A stretch of DNA of 10,400 nt from Gammaproteobacteria bacterium (GCA_003233075.1 QIKQ01000289.1:1-10400), one strand, 5' to 3'; shown: positions 1-7,197, counted from the first letter of the stretch. The notes: a model not told the origin generated them from the letters alone. Program-made: numbers and translations.

Positions 1-140
1 ACACTATGTCGAGCCTTTCGACCGAGTGAAATCCAGTCAGAGTGTGCGATTGGGCCGTCGTAGCAGATGGGCTGTGAGAAATGCGGGCTAGTGAATGGTG
101 AAGCAATCTCGTAATGAGATTTAATAAACTAAACAATTGA
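1..140. other. Gene-poor left edge, possibly a dispersed repeat or the end of a neighbouring gene
   Basis: No complete gene is visible. The stretch is richer in GC than the genes to its right. It holds a 5-bp hairpin, GTCGA (8-12) pairing with TCGAC (18-22), and a 6-bp hairpin, AATCTC (105-110) pairing with GAGATT (116-121) around a 5-base loop. Plus-strand frame 2 is open from the edge to a TAG at 89-91 and would encode about 29 basic residues, so it could be the tail of a gene entering from the left. The minus strand is also open in one frame without a start codon. The mixture of hairpins and higher GC makes me favour an intergenic dispersed repeat, but this is inference. Confidence 0.3.
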
Positions 141-141
141 A

Positions 142-272
142 TTTAGGAGATCCCACGCAAGCTTCGCTTGCTCTGGACGACGAGTCGATTTGGAGATCCT
201 TCACAAGCCCTTGCTTGCTCTGGACGACGAGTTGATTTGGAGATCCTTCACAAGCCCTTGCTTGCTCAGGAC
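142..272. repeat. 47-bp tandem repeat, about 2.8 copies
   Basis: Three consecutive units begin at 142, 189 and 236. Units 1 and 2 are each 47 bp. Unit 3 matches unit 2 exactly for its first 32 bases (236-267) and fades after 272. Each unit carries GCTTGCTC near its middle, and units 1 and 2 end in GGACGACGAG. Each also carries a small hairpin: GCAAGC (157-162) with GCTTGC (166-171) in unit 1, and CAAGC (204-208) with GCTTG (213-217) in unit 2, repeated in unit 3. A 47-bp period is not a multiple of three, so this is not a repeated peptide. It lies just beyond the 3' end of the kinase gene. Function is unknown. Confidence 0.85.
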
Positions 273-300
273 ACTAAGGCGCGGCGGGCTACGATGATTA

Positions 301-3300
301 TTAATTTAGGGTGAAGTAGAAGGTGCTGCCTTCGTTTTCGCGTGATTCAGCCCATATATCACCACCATGTCGCCGAATTATTCTCTGTACAGTTGCCAGC
401 CCTATGCCTGTACCAGGAAATTCATTTTCTTTGTGCAAACGTTGAAACGCGCCAAATAATCGATCCGAATAACGCATATCGAAACCCGAGCCATTATCGC
501 GTATGTAATAAACGATGTTGTCGTTTTTATCAAGCTGTCCGAATTCAATTTCTGATATACTTGATTTCGAGGTATATTTCCAAGCATTATTTAATAAATT
601 TTCTAGTGCAATTGATAACAAGCGCTTGTCACCGCTGCCTTTTACATCGGACTGAATAACTAATTCTGATAATCTTTCCGGTTCTTCTCCTTTTAGTTTT
701 GAAATAGTTTCAGTTGCGATTTGACTAAGATCCACTGTCTCTCGAGCAAATGGACTGCTTGTCACTCTTGACAGTTTCAACAAATCATCGATTAAATCAC
801 CCATTTTTTGCGCATTATCACATATGCGCCTTAAATAATCTTGTTCTTTCAAATTCATTTTTGGCTGAAAATCTTCGAGTAAAATAGTACTAAAACCATC
901 AATAGAACGTAACGGTGCACGTAAATCATGTGAAACGGAATAACTAAAAGATTCTAACTCTTTATTTGCTAAAGCCAAGGCCTTAGTCCTCTCCAATACC
1001 AAATCTTCTAAATGCTCTCGATGCTTTTGCAACTCATCTATATTTTGAATTGAACCAGATAAATGGGGACTTTGCTTGTCGGAGGGCTGTATAACCTGAC
1101 CTCTTAATCTAAACCAAGTATAACCACTACTCTGGGTCTTAAGTTGAAATTCTATATCAAACTTCTCTCCGTCATGTAAATGAGACCGCAATTGACCAAT
1201 AACACGATCTTTATCTTCGCTTAACAATAAATCTGAAAATCGTGAAATACTTGCTAAAGACTGATCATTCTCATATTCAAGCAACTCATATAATCGTGGC
1301 GACCACCACATTTCCTCCTTACTTGCATCCGGCCAGTCCCAATACCCATCAAATGAACTTTCAACTAAATATTGAAATCGTTTTTGGCTTTGTTTTAGTT
1401 CTGATTTCACCATCATCTGACCAGTAACATCAGTAACAAACAAAATAGCTGACTGAACACTGTTTCCATAATTAATTGGTGCAAGACGATTTACATAGTG
1501 GCGCATTTCTCCAGGAGTGCCCGCCGGAAATGAATAGGTCGCAATTTCGCCTCGATCGAAAACCTGACTTATCGCATCCGTCATCGCTTGATGATGTTCC
1601 GAATCAGCATAATCAAAAATAGAAGTACCAATAAACGATTTAATATCGTAACCGGCTAAGACTCTATTCACGTAAAGAACAATACCTTGTTGATTTATAA
1701 GAGCTATAAAATCAGGGGCACTTTCGAGGAGAGTCCGCCACTTCGTTTCCGACTCAATTAGTGCTTGTTCATGCTGTTTGGAACGAGTGATATCTTGAAA
1801 AACACCTATGAGCGAAGCGCTATTTTCTTTTAAATCAGTAATTATTTTCGCGTTCAATGATAACCATCGAATTTCATTATTTGGCCAAAGTATACGATGT
1901 TCAACTTTAAATGAATCACCAGAGTAAATCGAATCTTGTAATGTTTTATTTACTCGCGTCTTATCTTCAATAAAAATTAAATCAATATAATCTGAATATT
2001 TGCCACCGAACTCGCCGAATTTAAGCCCAAACATCGGCTCAAGAGTTTCTGACCAATAAAGCTTGTCACTTTCGATAATCCATTCCCAGGAACCGATATT
2101 TGCCGCCCATTGCGCTAATGCGTAATGCTGCTGGTGTTTCTTACTCTCTTTTTCTGCATTAATTTTATCCGTTAAGTTTGATGCTATAACCATAAGAGAC
2201 AGCACTTCATTTCCATTAATGAGCGGTGCTAACCTTATATACCATTCGGATGGACCGGCGGCAGAAACATTAAACGAAACAACTTGTTTATTTTTACAAG
2301 CATCTAAAATCGCTCTTTTGTAATTTGCAGTATCGTTTTCGCTTAAATATTCAAAGACTGAACTACCTATGACATCTTTAATGCCATAATCTGGCAGTGT
2401 ATAGTTAATGAATTCAATTGTTCCCTCAGGGGTAATCTTCATAATGACATCGGGTACATTTTCAATTATTGTCAGCAAGTTTTTTTGCGACTCAATTAAT
2501 TTTTGCTCGGTTATCTGACGCTCCAATTCGGAACTAATACGATTGGCAACGATAGACAACATTGACTTAACTAGGCTCGTATCTTTAATTTTTTCGCGAT
2601 ACATCAATATTAAAAAACCAAGCGTTTCTCCTTCAGCGCTATGCAAAGGAATACCCGCCAAGGCCTTTGCTGATACTATTTTAACCAACTCATTATCTGG
2701 AAAAAGCTCCTTTAGATTTTTTTCGATTAATGTGACCTGACCCTTTTTAATTTCAATACAAGGTGAACCCTTAATTCTAAAATTAACATTTCCCACTTTA
2801 ATGTCTTTAGAATAAAGCGTGACTAGCTTTAGTGACTCTTCACCATTCTTCTCGTACTGGCTAATGCAAGCAAAGTCAGCTTCTAAATTTAATGCGAGTT
2901 GCTTAACAATTGATTTGAAATATTGCTCACCCACTTTCTCATTTAAACTATCAGCCACACTCTCAAACAGCTTAGTTGGCTTTAAAAATGACCCTAGACT
3001 AGCGCACTTATTGCCGATAATAAAAAAATATTTGACTGGGGGTTTTCGTGTGACAGGAATAAGTTGGATTAAAACATTGCCGTAGCCGATAAGTGACAGT
3101 GTCAGAGTACTAGCATGTGGATTGCGGCTTAGCTTTTTTATCAATTTAATAAATTGCGCCCGGTCTTTAGGCTCACAATATTCACTAAAATTCTTACCTG
3201 AATATTCCTTTGTGTTTTTTTCGAGAAAAAATGAATCACAAGAAATAATTTGACTATTAATATCAATTTTAACACTGAGTGAAGATTTGATTTCAATTAA

Positions 3301-3306
3301 TTTCAC
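301..3306 (-). CDS. Soluble multi-PAS/GAF sensor histidine kinase
   Basis: A 1001-residue histidine kinase that should autophosphorylate a histidine in response to a cytoplasmic signal and pass the phosphate to a response regulator. Order seen: a PAS-like N-terminus (about 1-105), GAF (110-262), four PAS domains (about 270-385, 395-510, 517-633 and 640-762), HisKA (783-850) and HATPase_c (890-1000). The H-box reads SVSHDLRAPLR with His793. The N-box is LENLLNNAWKYT (Asn907), the G1 box DNGSGFD (937-943) and the G2 box GTGIGLA (965-971), so the catalytic core looks intact. I see no membrane segment, signal peptide or receiver domain, and no regulator gene is adjacent, so the kinase is an orphan here. 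The kinase core resembles the phytochrome-like class, but no bilin-binding site is evident. PAS1/PAS3 and PAS2/PAS4 look like duplicates. The start is GTG (3304-3306): there is no earlier in-frame start before a TAG at 3325-3327, and AAGG lies 12 bases upstream. The signal is unknown. Confidence 0.93.
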   Translation of the reverse strand: MKLIEIKSSLSVKIDINSQIISCDSFFLEKNTKEYSGKNFSEYCEPKDRAQFIKLIKKLSRNPHASTLTLSLIGYGNVLIQLIPVTRKPPVKYFFIIGNKCASLGSFLKPTKLFESVADSLNEKVGEQYFKSIVKQLALNLEADFACISQYEKNGEESLKLVTLYSKDIKVGNVNFRIKGSPCIEIKKGQVTLIEKNLKELFPDNELVKIVSAKALAGIPLHSAEGETLGFLILMYREKIKDTSLVKSMLSIVANRISSELERQITEQKLIESQKNLLTIIENVPDVIMKITPEGTIEFINYTLPDYGIKDVIGSSVFEYLSENDTANYKRAILDACKNKQVVSFNVSAAGPSEWYIRLAPLINGNEVLSLMVIASNLTDKINAEKESKKHQQHYALAQWAANIGSWEWIIESDKLYWSETLEPMFGLKFGEFGGKYSDYIDLIFIEDKTRVNKTLQDSIYSGDSFKVEHRILWPNNEIRWLSLNAKIITDLKENSASLIGVFQDITRSKQHEQALIESETKWRTLLESAPDFIALINQQGIVLYVNRVLAGYDIKSFIGTSIFDYADSEHHQAMTDAISQVFDRGEIATYSFPAGTPGEMRHYVNRLAPINYGNSVQSAILFVTDVTGQMMVKSELKQSQKRFQYLVESSFDGYWDWPDASKEEMWWSPRLYELLEYENDQSLASISRFSDLLLSEDKDRVIGQLRSHLHDGEKFDIEFQLKTQSSGYTWFRLRGQVIQPSDKQSPHLSGSIQNIDELQKHREHLEDLVLERTKALALANKELESFSYSVSHDLRAPLRSIDGFSTILLEDFQPKMNLKEQDYLRRICDNAQKMGDLIDDLLKLSRVTSSPFARETVDLSQIATETISKLKGEEPERLSELVIQSDVKGSGDKRLLSIALENLLNNAWKYTSKSSISEIEFGQLDKNDNIVYYIRDNGSGFDMRYSDRLFGAFQRLHKENEFPGTGIGLATVQRIIRRHGGDIWAESRENEGSTFYFTLN

Positions 3307-3611
3307 TTTATTGCACGACCTTGCCTAGCAATCTGAGTCATATAGTGTCGAAGGGGATGACGATCTAATCAATACTCGCAGGAGAATATAATGCGGCCAT
3401 TGCGCACATGCAAATAGAACCCACCCGTAAGCTGTCAAGCCTCGCTTAAGCATAATACATATCGGAAATTCTGCAATTGCACAAACACTTAGCACTTGCC
3501 GGACGTTAGACTATAGCTAGAAATACTACGATCGTTCCATGACGAGAGTTAATTGACTTCAAATTGAGCAAGCTATTCATGATTTGCATTTAGAATGACT
3601 CTTGAACCAGC
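3307..3611. other. 305-bp gap between tyrS and the kinase gene
   Basis: The gap lies downstream of tyrS and upstream of the kinase gene, and holds the kinase promoter candidates. I see no rRNA or tRNA gene, although tyrS is followed by an rRNA operon in Pseudomonas. I also see no clear hairpin-plus-T-run terminator for tyrS and no convincing small gene. Confidence 0.5.
3385..3413 (-). promoter_or_regulatory. Possible promoter of the histidine kinase gene
   Basis: On the minus strand, TTGCAT (3408-3413) and TATATT (3385-3390) are separated by 17 bases. The -10 matches the sigma-70 consensus at five of six positions, the -35 at only three. A start near 3378 would give a leader of about 70 bases. 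A better -35, TTGACA at 3433-3438, lies upstream, but the -10 at its proper spacing (TATTTG) is poor. Which one is used cannot be told from sequence. Confidence 0.35.
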
Positions 3612-4832
3612 TTATATTAGTTTAATTTTTGCAAACCGCCGCTTACCGACCTGGAAAATATGACAACAACCTGCGTCAAGTACTAATTTTTGGTCACTTA
3701 TTTTTTCACCATCGATTTTTACTGCGCCCTGCTTAATCATACGGATTGATTCAGCAGTACTTTGAGTTAAACCTGCTTTTTTTAGAATAATACCTAACAT
3801 CAATTGGCCGTTTTCAGTCTCAATATCAATGTTAGGAATATCATCGGGAATTTTATTATTTTTATTTCGATCAATGAATTCCTTATTCGCCTTTTCCGCA
3901 ACGGAATTGCCACCGTGGAAACGTCCAACTATTTCTTTAGCCAACTCAAATTTAATATCTCTTGGGTTTGCGCCTTCTTCAGCACTCTTCTTATATTTGG
4001 AAATTTTAGATTCAGACTCAAAACTAAGTAATTCAAAATAACGCCACATTAATTCATCAGAAATGGACATAATTTTTCCGAACATCTCAATCGGCTCATC
4101 ACTAATACCTATATAGTTACCTAAAGATTTTGACATCTTTTGCACACCGTCGGTGCCTTCCAACAATGGCATAGTCAAAATCACTTGTGGTTCTTGTCCG
4201 TAATGTCTTTGTAATTCACGACCCACGAGCAAATTAAATTTTTGATCGGTACCACCAAGCTCAACATCGGCTTTCATTGCAACCGAATCGTAACCTTGAA
4301 TGAGAGGATATAAAAACTCATGAATCGCAATTGACTGACCTGACTTGTAACGCTTTGAGAAATCATCTCGCTCCAGCATACGGGCTACATTGTATTTCGC
4401 AGCAAGCTGAATTAGTTCGCCAGGCGTTAATTTATTTAACCACTCGGAATTATACATTACTTGCGTTTTGTCAGGATCTAAAATTTTAAAAATTTGATGT
4501 TCAAAACTTTTTGCATTTTCAGCCACTTCTTCTGCTGTTAGAGCTGGTCGCGTCGCACTTTTTCCGGTTGGATCACCAATTAAGCCTGTAAAGTCACCAA
4601 TAAGATAGAGAACATCATGACCTAGATCTTGAAAGTGCTTTAGTTTATTTATTAGGACAGTGTGCCCTAGATGCAAATCAGGTGCGGTAGGATCAAAACC
4701 GGCCTTAATTCTCAATGGTTTATTCTTTTTTAGCTTACTCTCCAGCTCGTCTAAAATTAGAATTTCCTCAGCACCGCGAGATATTAATTCGATTTGATCA
4801 TGTGTGTTATTTGATTTAGATGGCATGGACAT
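3612..4832 (-). CDS. tyrS: Tyrosine--tRNA ligase (KMSKS/TyrZ-type)
   Basis: Cytoplasmic class I aminoacyl-tRNA synthetase that activates tyrosine with ATP and loads it onto tRNA-Tyr. At 406 residues it has the usual length. The ATP-binding HIGH-type motif appears as HLGH (54-57) after AGFDPTAPDL, and the second signature is KMSKS (232-236). ELGGTDQKFN (191-200) belongs to the tyrosine/tRNA acceptor core. An S4 RNA-binding domain fills about 345-402 (AGLTQSTAESIRMIKQGAVKIDG). KMSKS places it with the TyrZ-like clade found in Pseudomonas; E. coli TyrS has KFGKT instead. Two ATG codons compete, at 4832 and two codons downstream at 4826; neither has a strong Shine-Dalgarno sequence. The gene stands apart from its neighbours (184 bp upstream, 305 bp downstream), so it is probably transcribed alone. 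No T-box-like leader is visible. Confidence 0.97.
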   Translation of the reverse strand: MSMPSKSNNTHDQIELISRGAEEILILDELESKLKKNKPLRIKAGFDPTAPDLHLGHTVLINKLKHFQDLGHDVLYLIGDFTGLIGDPTGKSATRPALTAEEVAENAKSFEHQIFKILDPDKTQVMYNSEWLNKLTPGELIQLAAKYNVARMLERDDFSKRYKSGQSIAIHEFLYPLIQGYDSVAMKADVELGGTDQKFNLLVGRELQRHYGQEPQVILTMPLLEGTDGVQKMSKSLGNYIGISDEPIEMFGKIMSISDELMWRYFELLSFESESKISKYKKSAEEGANPRDIKFELAKEIVGRFHGGNSVAEKANKEFIDRNKNNKIPDDIPNIDIETENGQLMLGIILKKAGLTQSTAESIRMIKQGAVKIDGEKISDQKLVLDAGCCHIFQVGKRRFAKIKLI

Positions 4833-4870
4833 AATAAACTTTTAGATAATTAGCAAAATGAAAGCATATA

Positions 4871-4876
4871 ATTATA
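4871..4876 (-). promoter_or_regulatory. Possible -10 element of the tyrS promoter
   Basis: A perfect TATAAT lies on the minus strand 38 bases upstream of the first tyrS ATG, giving a leader of about 30 bases. No good -35 stands at 16-18 bases (CTGTTA or TGTTAA), so the assignment rests on the -10 and on its position alone. Confidence 0.35.
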
Positions 4877-4981
4877 CTCAATATCGCAACTTTTAACAGG
4901 GCGGACTTTTCTATTTGCTAATAAATCAATGACTGCAATTGCTAGTAACTTGGTAACTAGGCAATTTAAATTTAAAAATGC

Positions 4982-4991
4982 TGCGTACGCA
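4982..4991. repeat. Perfect 10-bp palindrome downstream of the 106-residue gene
   Basis: TGCGTACGCA is a perfect palindrome 26 bases past the stop codon of the small hypothetical gene. On the minus strand it is followed by GCATTTTTAAATTT. An alternative fold pairs ATGC with GCAT around a 7-base loop just before the T run. It could be a weak rho-independent terminator or a protein-binding site; the stem is short for a terminator. Confidence 0.25.
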
Positions 4992-5017
4992 TGCTATTGT
5001 TTATGCTTATGATGACT

Positions 5018-5338
5018 TTAATTAGTCACTTGTTCATTAATCCACAAATATTTATTTTTTTTAAACGTTATGTAAACAAAACCCATCAGGAAAAATTTGT
5101 TTTGCAAACTAGATCCTGTTTCGAATGATTTTATCTCACCATCGGCAATAGTAAAATTTATTTTGTTCGAACGACACCAATCAATTTTTAAATACAGTTC
5201 GTGCTCACCCGAGTCAATTTTCAGTTTAACATTTCCTCCGTCACGAATCGTTTCTACTTTCTTACCATTAAGCATAATTTTGTATGCTCTTACTTTATCA
5301 AACTTACTTGAATTCCGATTAATAATAATTTCTGTCAT
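5018..5338 (-). CDS. Small hypothetical protein with a PEGA-like beta domain and hydrophobic C-terminal segment
   Basis: The protein has 106 residues and I cannot assign it a function. Residues 15-65 read as alternating beta strands with a PEGA-like pattern: YKIMLNGKKV, then a turn (RDGG), then DSGEHELYLKIDWC. The core IDWCRSNKI (52-60) resembles small uncharacterised proteins I recall from Gram-positive and other bacteria. A hydrophobic stretch (82-92, FFLMGFVYITF) followed by lysines may touch or cross the membrane. There is no signal peptide. A strong Shine-Dalgarno, AAGGAG (5346-5351), lies 7 bases before the ATG. The gene begins 27 bp after the gltA stop codon and is probably cotranscribed with gltA. 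A protein-interaction or membrane-associated role is possible but is only inference. Confidence 0.8.
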   Translation of the reverse strand: MTEIIINRNSSKFDKVRAYKIMLNGKKVETIRDGGNVKLKIDSGEHELYLKIDWCRSNKINFTIADGEIKSFETGSSLQNKFFLMGFVYITFKKNKYLWINEQVTN

Positions 5339-5365
5339 GATTTATCTCCTTCCCTGCTATCGAGA

Positions 5366-6523
5366 CTAACGTTGATCTATTGGTGTGTAAGTCCTTATAC
5401 CACTACCAATATAAACTTGAGTAGGCCTAAATATACGATTATCTGCTAACTGCTCTCGCCAATGAGCCAACCATCCCGCTGAACGCGCCACGGCAAATAT
5501 AGTGGTAAATTGGTCTGCAGGAATTCCCATTTCGGCATAAAGAATACCCGAATAAAAATCCACATTCGCGTAAACCCCTTTGCTAGCCAAGCGCTCTTCA
5601 CAAATACGCTCAACCTCTAATGCAATTTCAAACAGAGGATTAATATTGCCACCGCGTTTCTCAATTAAATTTCTAAATAATTTTTGCAGTATTTTTGCAC
5701 GGGGGTCTTTTGTTTTATATTCTCGATGGCCCATACCCCAAATGACTTCTTTGTTTTTCAGTCTATTACTAATGTACTCTTCCGCTTTATCAGGCGATCC
5801 GATTGCGTGTAGCATTTCAATTACTTTTTGGTTCGCACCACCGTGCAGGGGACCAGATAATGTGCCAATCGCACCTGCAACGACACTATACGGACTAGCT
5901 AGGGTTGAAGCCGTCACTAATACCGAAAAAGTAGAAGCATTAATCGTATGTTCAGCATGCAATATTAAACAAACATCTAGTATTTTTGCGAGCAGAGGAT
6001 CCGGCTCCTTGCCAGTTAGCATGTAAAGAAAATTCTCTGCGTAACTTAAATCTTTTCGAGGATTAACAGGCTCATAACCGTTACGTAAATGCTGCCACAT
6101 CGTTACAATCGTTGCCATGCGTGCGATAATTTTAACCGTCATGTCGTGCACATAATTTAGGTTTTCACAAAAATCTTCACCGGTTAAACACTCTTTCCCT
6201 GGGTAAAACATACCTAAGCTAGCGACGGCAGTTTGCAACATCTCCATCGGATGTCCGCGGGATGGAAGATTCTTCATAAGTTCTCGAATATGATATTTAA
6301 CAACTCGGTTTTTTTTCAGTTGCATATCAAAATCGGCCAGAGAAGTGGCAGAAGGTAATTCACCGTCAAGCAGTAATAAGGTAGTCTCTTCAAAACTACT
6401 GTGCTCAGCTAGCTGCTCGAGAGGAAATCCTCTATAAGTCAGAATTCCTTTTTGGCCATCAATATCTGATATATTGGACTTGGTCGCAGGAACTCCAGCT
6501 AAGCCTGGCAAATATTCACTCAT
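5366..6523 (-). CDS. gltA: Citrate synthase, short dimeric type
   Basis: Condenses acetyl-CoA with oxaloacetate to form citrate, the entry step of the TCA cycle. The expected catalytic residues are present: His227 in GPLHGGAN, His266 in GMGHREYK and Asp322 in NVDFYSG. HAEHTINAS (189-197) and the C-terminal NRIFRPTQVY (362-371) are also typical. At 385 residues it lacks the N-terminal extension of the hexameric, NADH-inhibited E. coli GltA (about 427 residues). From memory it looks closest to cyanobacterial and Gram-positive enzymes (EYLPGLAGVPATKS, IDGQKGILTYRG). The alternative is a 2-methylcitrate synthase (PrpC), but no propionate genes are nearby. GGAG (6529-6532) lies 5 bases before the ATG. 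It sits between erpA and tyrS, where relatives carry anmK and an M23 peptidase gene, suggesting insertion or replacement. Confidence 0.92.
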   Translation of the reverse strand: MSEYLPGLAGVPATKSNISDIDGQKGILTYRGFPLEQLAEHSSFEETTLLLLDGELPSATSLADFDMQLKKNRVVKYHIRELMKNLPSRGHPMEMLQTAVASLGMFYPGKECLTGEDFCENLNYVHDMTVKIIARMATIVTMWQHLRNGYEPVNPRKDLSYAENFLYMLTGKEPDPLLAKILDVCLILHAEHTINASTFSVLVTASTLASPYSVVAGAIGTLSGPLHGGANQKVIEMLHAIGSPDKAEEYISNRLKNKEVIWGMGHREYKTKDPRAKILQKLFRNLIEKRGGNINPLFEIALEVERICEERLASKGVYANVDFYSGILYAEMGIPADQFTTIFAVARSAGWLAHWREQLADNRIFRPTQVYIGSGIRTYTPIDQR

Positions 6524-6600
6524 ACTTACTCCACTTTAAATAATTCTAAAAATAACCAATTAGCCGTGTAGTTTACCTGAATAAGATAGTTAATGGACAA

Positions 6601-6631
6601 ATTATCCTAGATTACACAGAGACCAACCCAA
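6601..6631 (-). promoter_or_regulatory. Weak promoter candidate for gltA
   Basis: On the minus strand GATAAT (6601-6606) matches the -10 consensus at five positions. The only -35-like sequence nearby is TTGGGT (6626-6631), with a long 19-base spacer. The site lies about 80 bases before the gltA start. The 239-bp gap between erpA and gltA argues that gltA has its own promoter, but this exact site is uncertain. Confidence 0.2.
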
Positions 6632-6677
6632 CCGTGCATTAAAAAAACCGGTATTTATAAATCAAAGTTGTTTTTGA

Positions 6678-6684
6678 GGGGGGG
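6678..6684. repeat. G7 homopolymer tract upstream of gltA
   Basis: Seven consecutive G bases follow TTTTTGA in otherwise AT-rich intergenic DNA, 155 bases before gltA and 79 bases past the erpA stop codon. Such tracts can change length by polymerase slippage or be miscounted in sequencing. No function can be shown. Confidence 0.6.
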
Positions 6685-6762
6685 TGCATGTGGGATAATT
6701 AATCAGCATTAAAGCTTGGCGAACGAAATATAAGCTCAATTACAACTTATTCAGGCAGACAA

Positions 6763-7122
6763 CTACATTGAGAAAGATGAACCACAGCCGCAGGTAGTTT
6801 TGGCATTTGGATTAGAAATGGTAAATCGAGCACCTTGTAAATCTTCTATATAATCGATTGTAGAACCGATTAAATATTGATAGCTCATTGGATCAATAAT
6901 TAAACTAACGCCTTGTTTACTGACTTCAATATCGCCTTCCAATGAATTTTCATCGAATTCGAAACCGTATTGAAAACCAGAACATCCACCACCGCTAACA
7001 AAAACGCGTAGCTTCAAGCCGGTTTTTTTCTCTTCATTAACTAAAGTCTGTACTTTATTCGCAGCATTATCAGTAAAAACTATTTCCTGCTCTACTTGAA
7101 CACTACTAATTTCACTCGACAT
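6763..7122 (-). CDS. erpA: Iron-sulfur cluster insertion protein ErpA (A-type carrier)
   Basis: A 119-residue A-type carrier of the HesB/IscA family. It takes [4Fe-4S] clusters from the ISC or SUF scaffold and delivers them to apoenzymes, in E. coli notably the isoprenoid enzymes IspG and IspH. The three cluster-binding cysteines are present: Cys47 in GGGCSGFQYGF, and Cys111 and Cys113 in TTCGCG near the C-terminus. GFQYGF and DPMSYQYL are features of ErpA rather than IscA or SufA. Length is close to that of E. coli ErpA (114). GGAG (7130-7133) stands 7 bases before the ATG. The gene is 105 bp downstream of the bactofilin gene and appears to have its own promoter with a possible IscR site, in keeping with known IscR control of erpA in E. 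coli. No isc genes are in the window. Confidence 0.97.
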   Translation of the reverse strand: MSSEISSVQVEQEIVFTDNAANKVQTLVNEEKKTGLKLRVFVSGGGCSGFQYGFEFDENSLEGDIEVSKQGVSLIIDPMSYQYLIGSTIDYIEDLQGARFTISNPNAKTTCGCGSSFSM

Positions 7123-7170
7123 GAGATAACTCCAAATTCGACTGTCTATTAACTAACTCTAATATACGAC

Positions 7171-7197
7171 TTTATAGTAACCTAGTAAAAGAGTCAA
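7171..7197 (-). promoter_or_regulatory. Probable erpA promoter
   Basis: On the minus strand TTGACT (7192-7197) and TATAAA (7171-7176) each match the sigma-70 consensus at five of six positions. The 15-base spacer is at the short end of the workable range. Transcription would start about 40 bases before the erpA ATG. Activator- or repressor-controlled promoters often have such non-ideal spacing. Confidence 0.45.

Noticed and set aside
142..272. The repeats as a CRISPR array
   Set aside because: The units are contiguous 47-bp direct repeats with no unique spacers, and no cas gene is present.
342..659. 105-codon open frame on the plus strand
   Set aside because: It is antisense to the highly conserved HATPase domain of the kinase and has no ribosome binding site.
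3391..3417. Eight-codon plus-strand ORF (MRPLRTCK) with a good GGAG upstream, resembling a leader peptide
   Set aside because: No plus-strand gene follows it, there is no attenuator-like structure, and the GGAG overlaps the kinase promoter candidate on the other strand.
3307..3611. rRNA operon expected downstream of tyrS by analogy with Pseudomonas
   Set aside because: No 16S start or other rRNA-like sequence is present in this gap or at the left edge.
4833..5017. T-box or other riboswitch in front of tyrS
   Set aside because: No T-box sequence or antiterminator fold is visible, and the probable leader is only about 30 bases. Tyrosyl T-boxes are mainly a Gram-positive feature.
5580..6026. 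148-codon open frame on the plus strand
   Set aside because: It lies wholly inside gltA on the opposite strand, and its product is unlike any known family and low in plausible domain structure. The citrate synthase frame explains the DNA.
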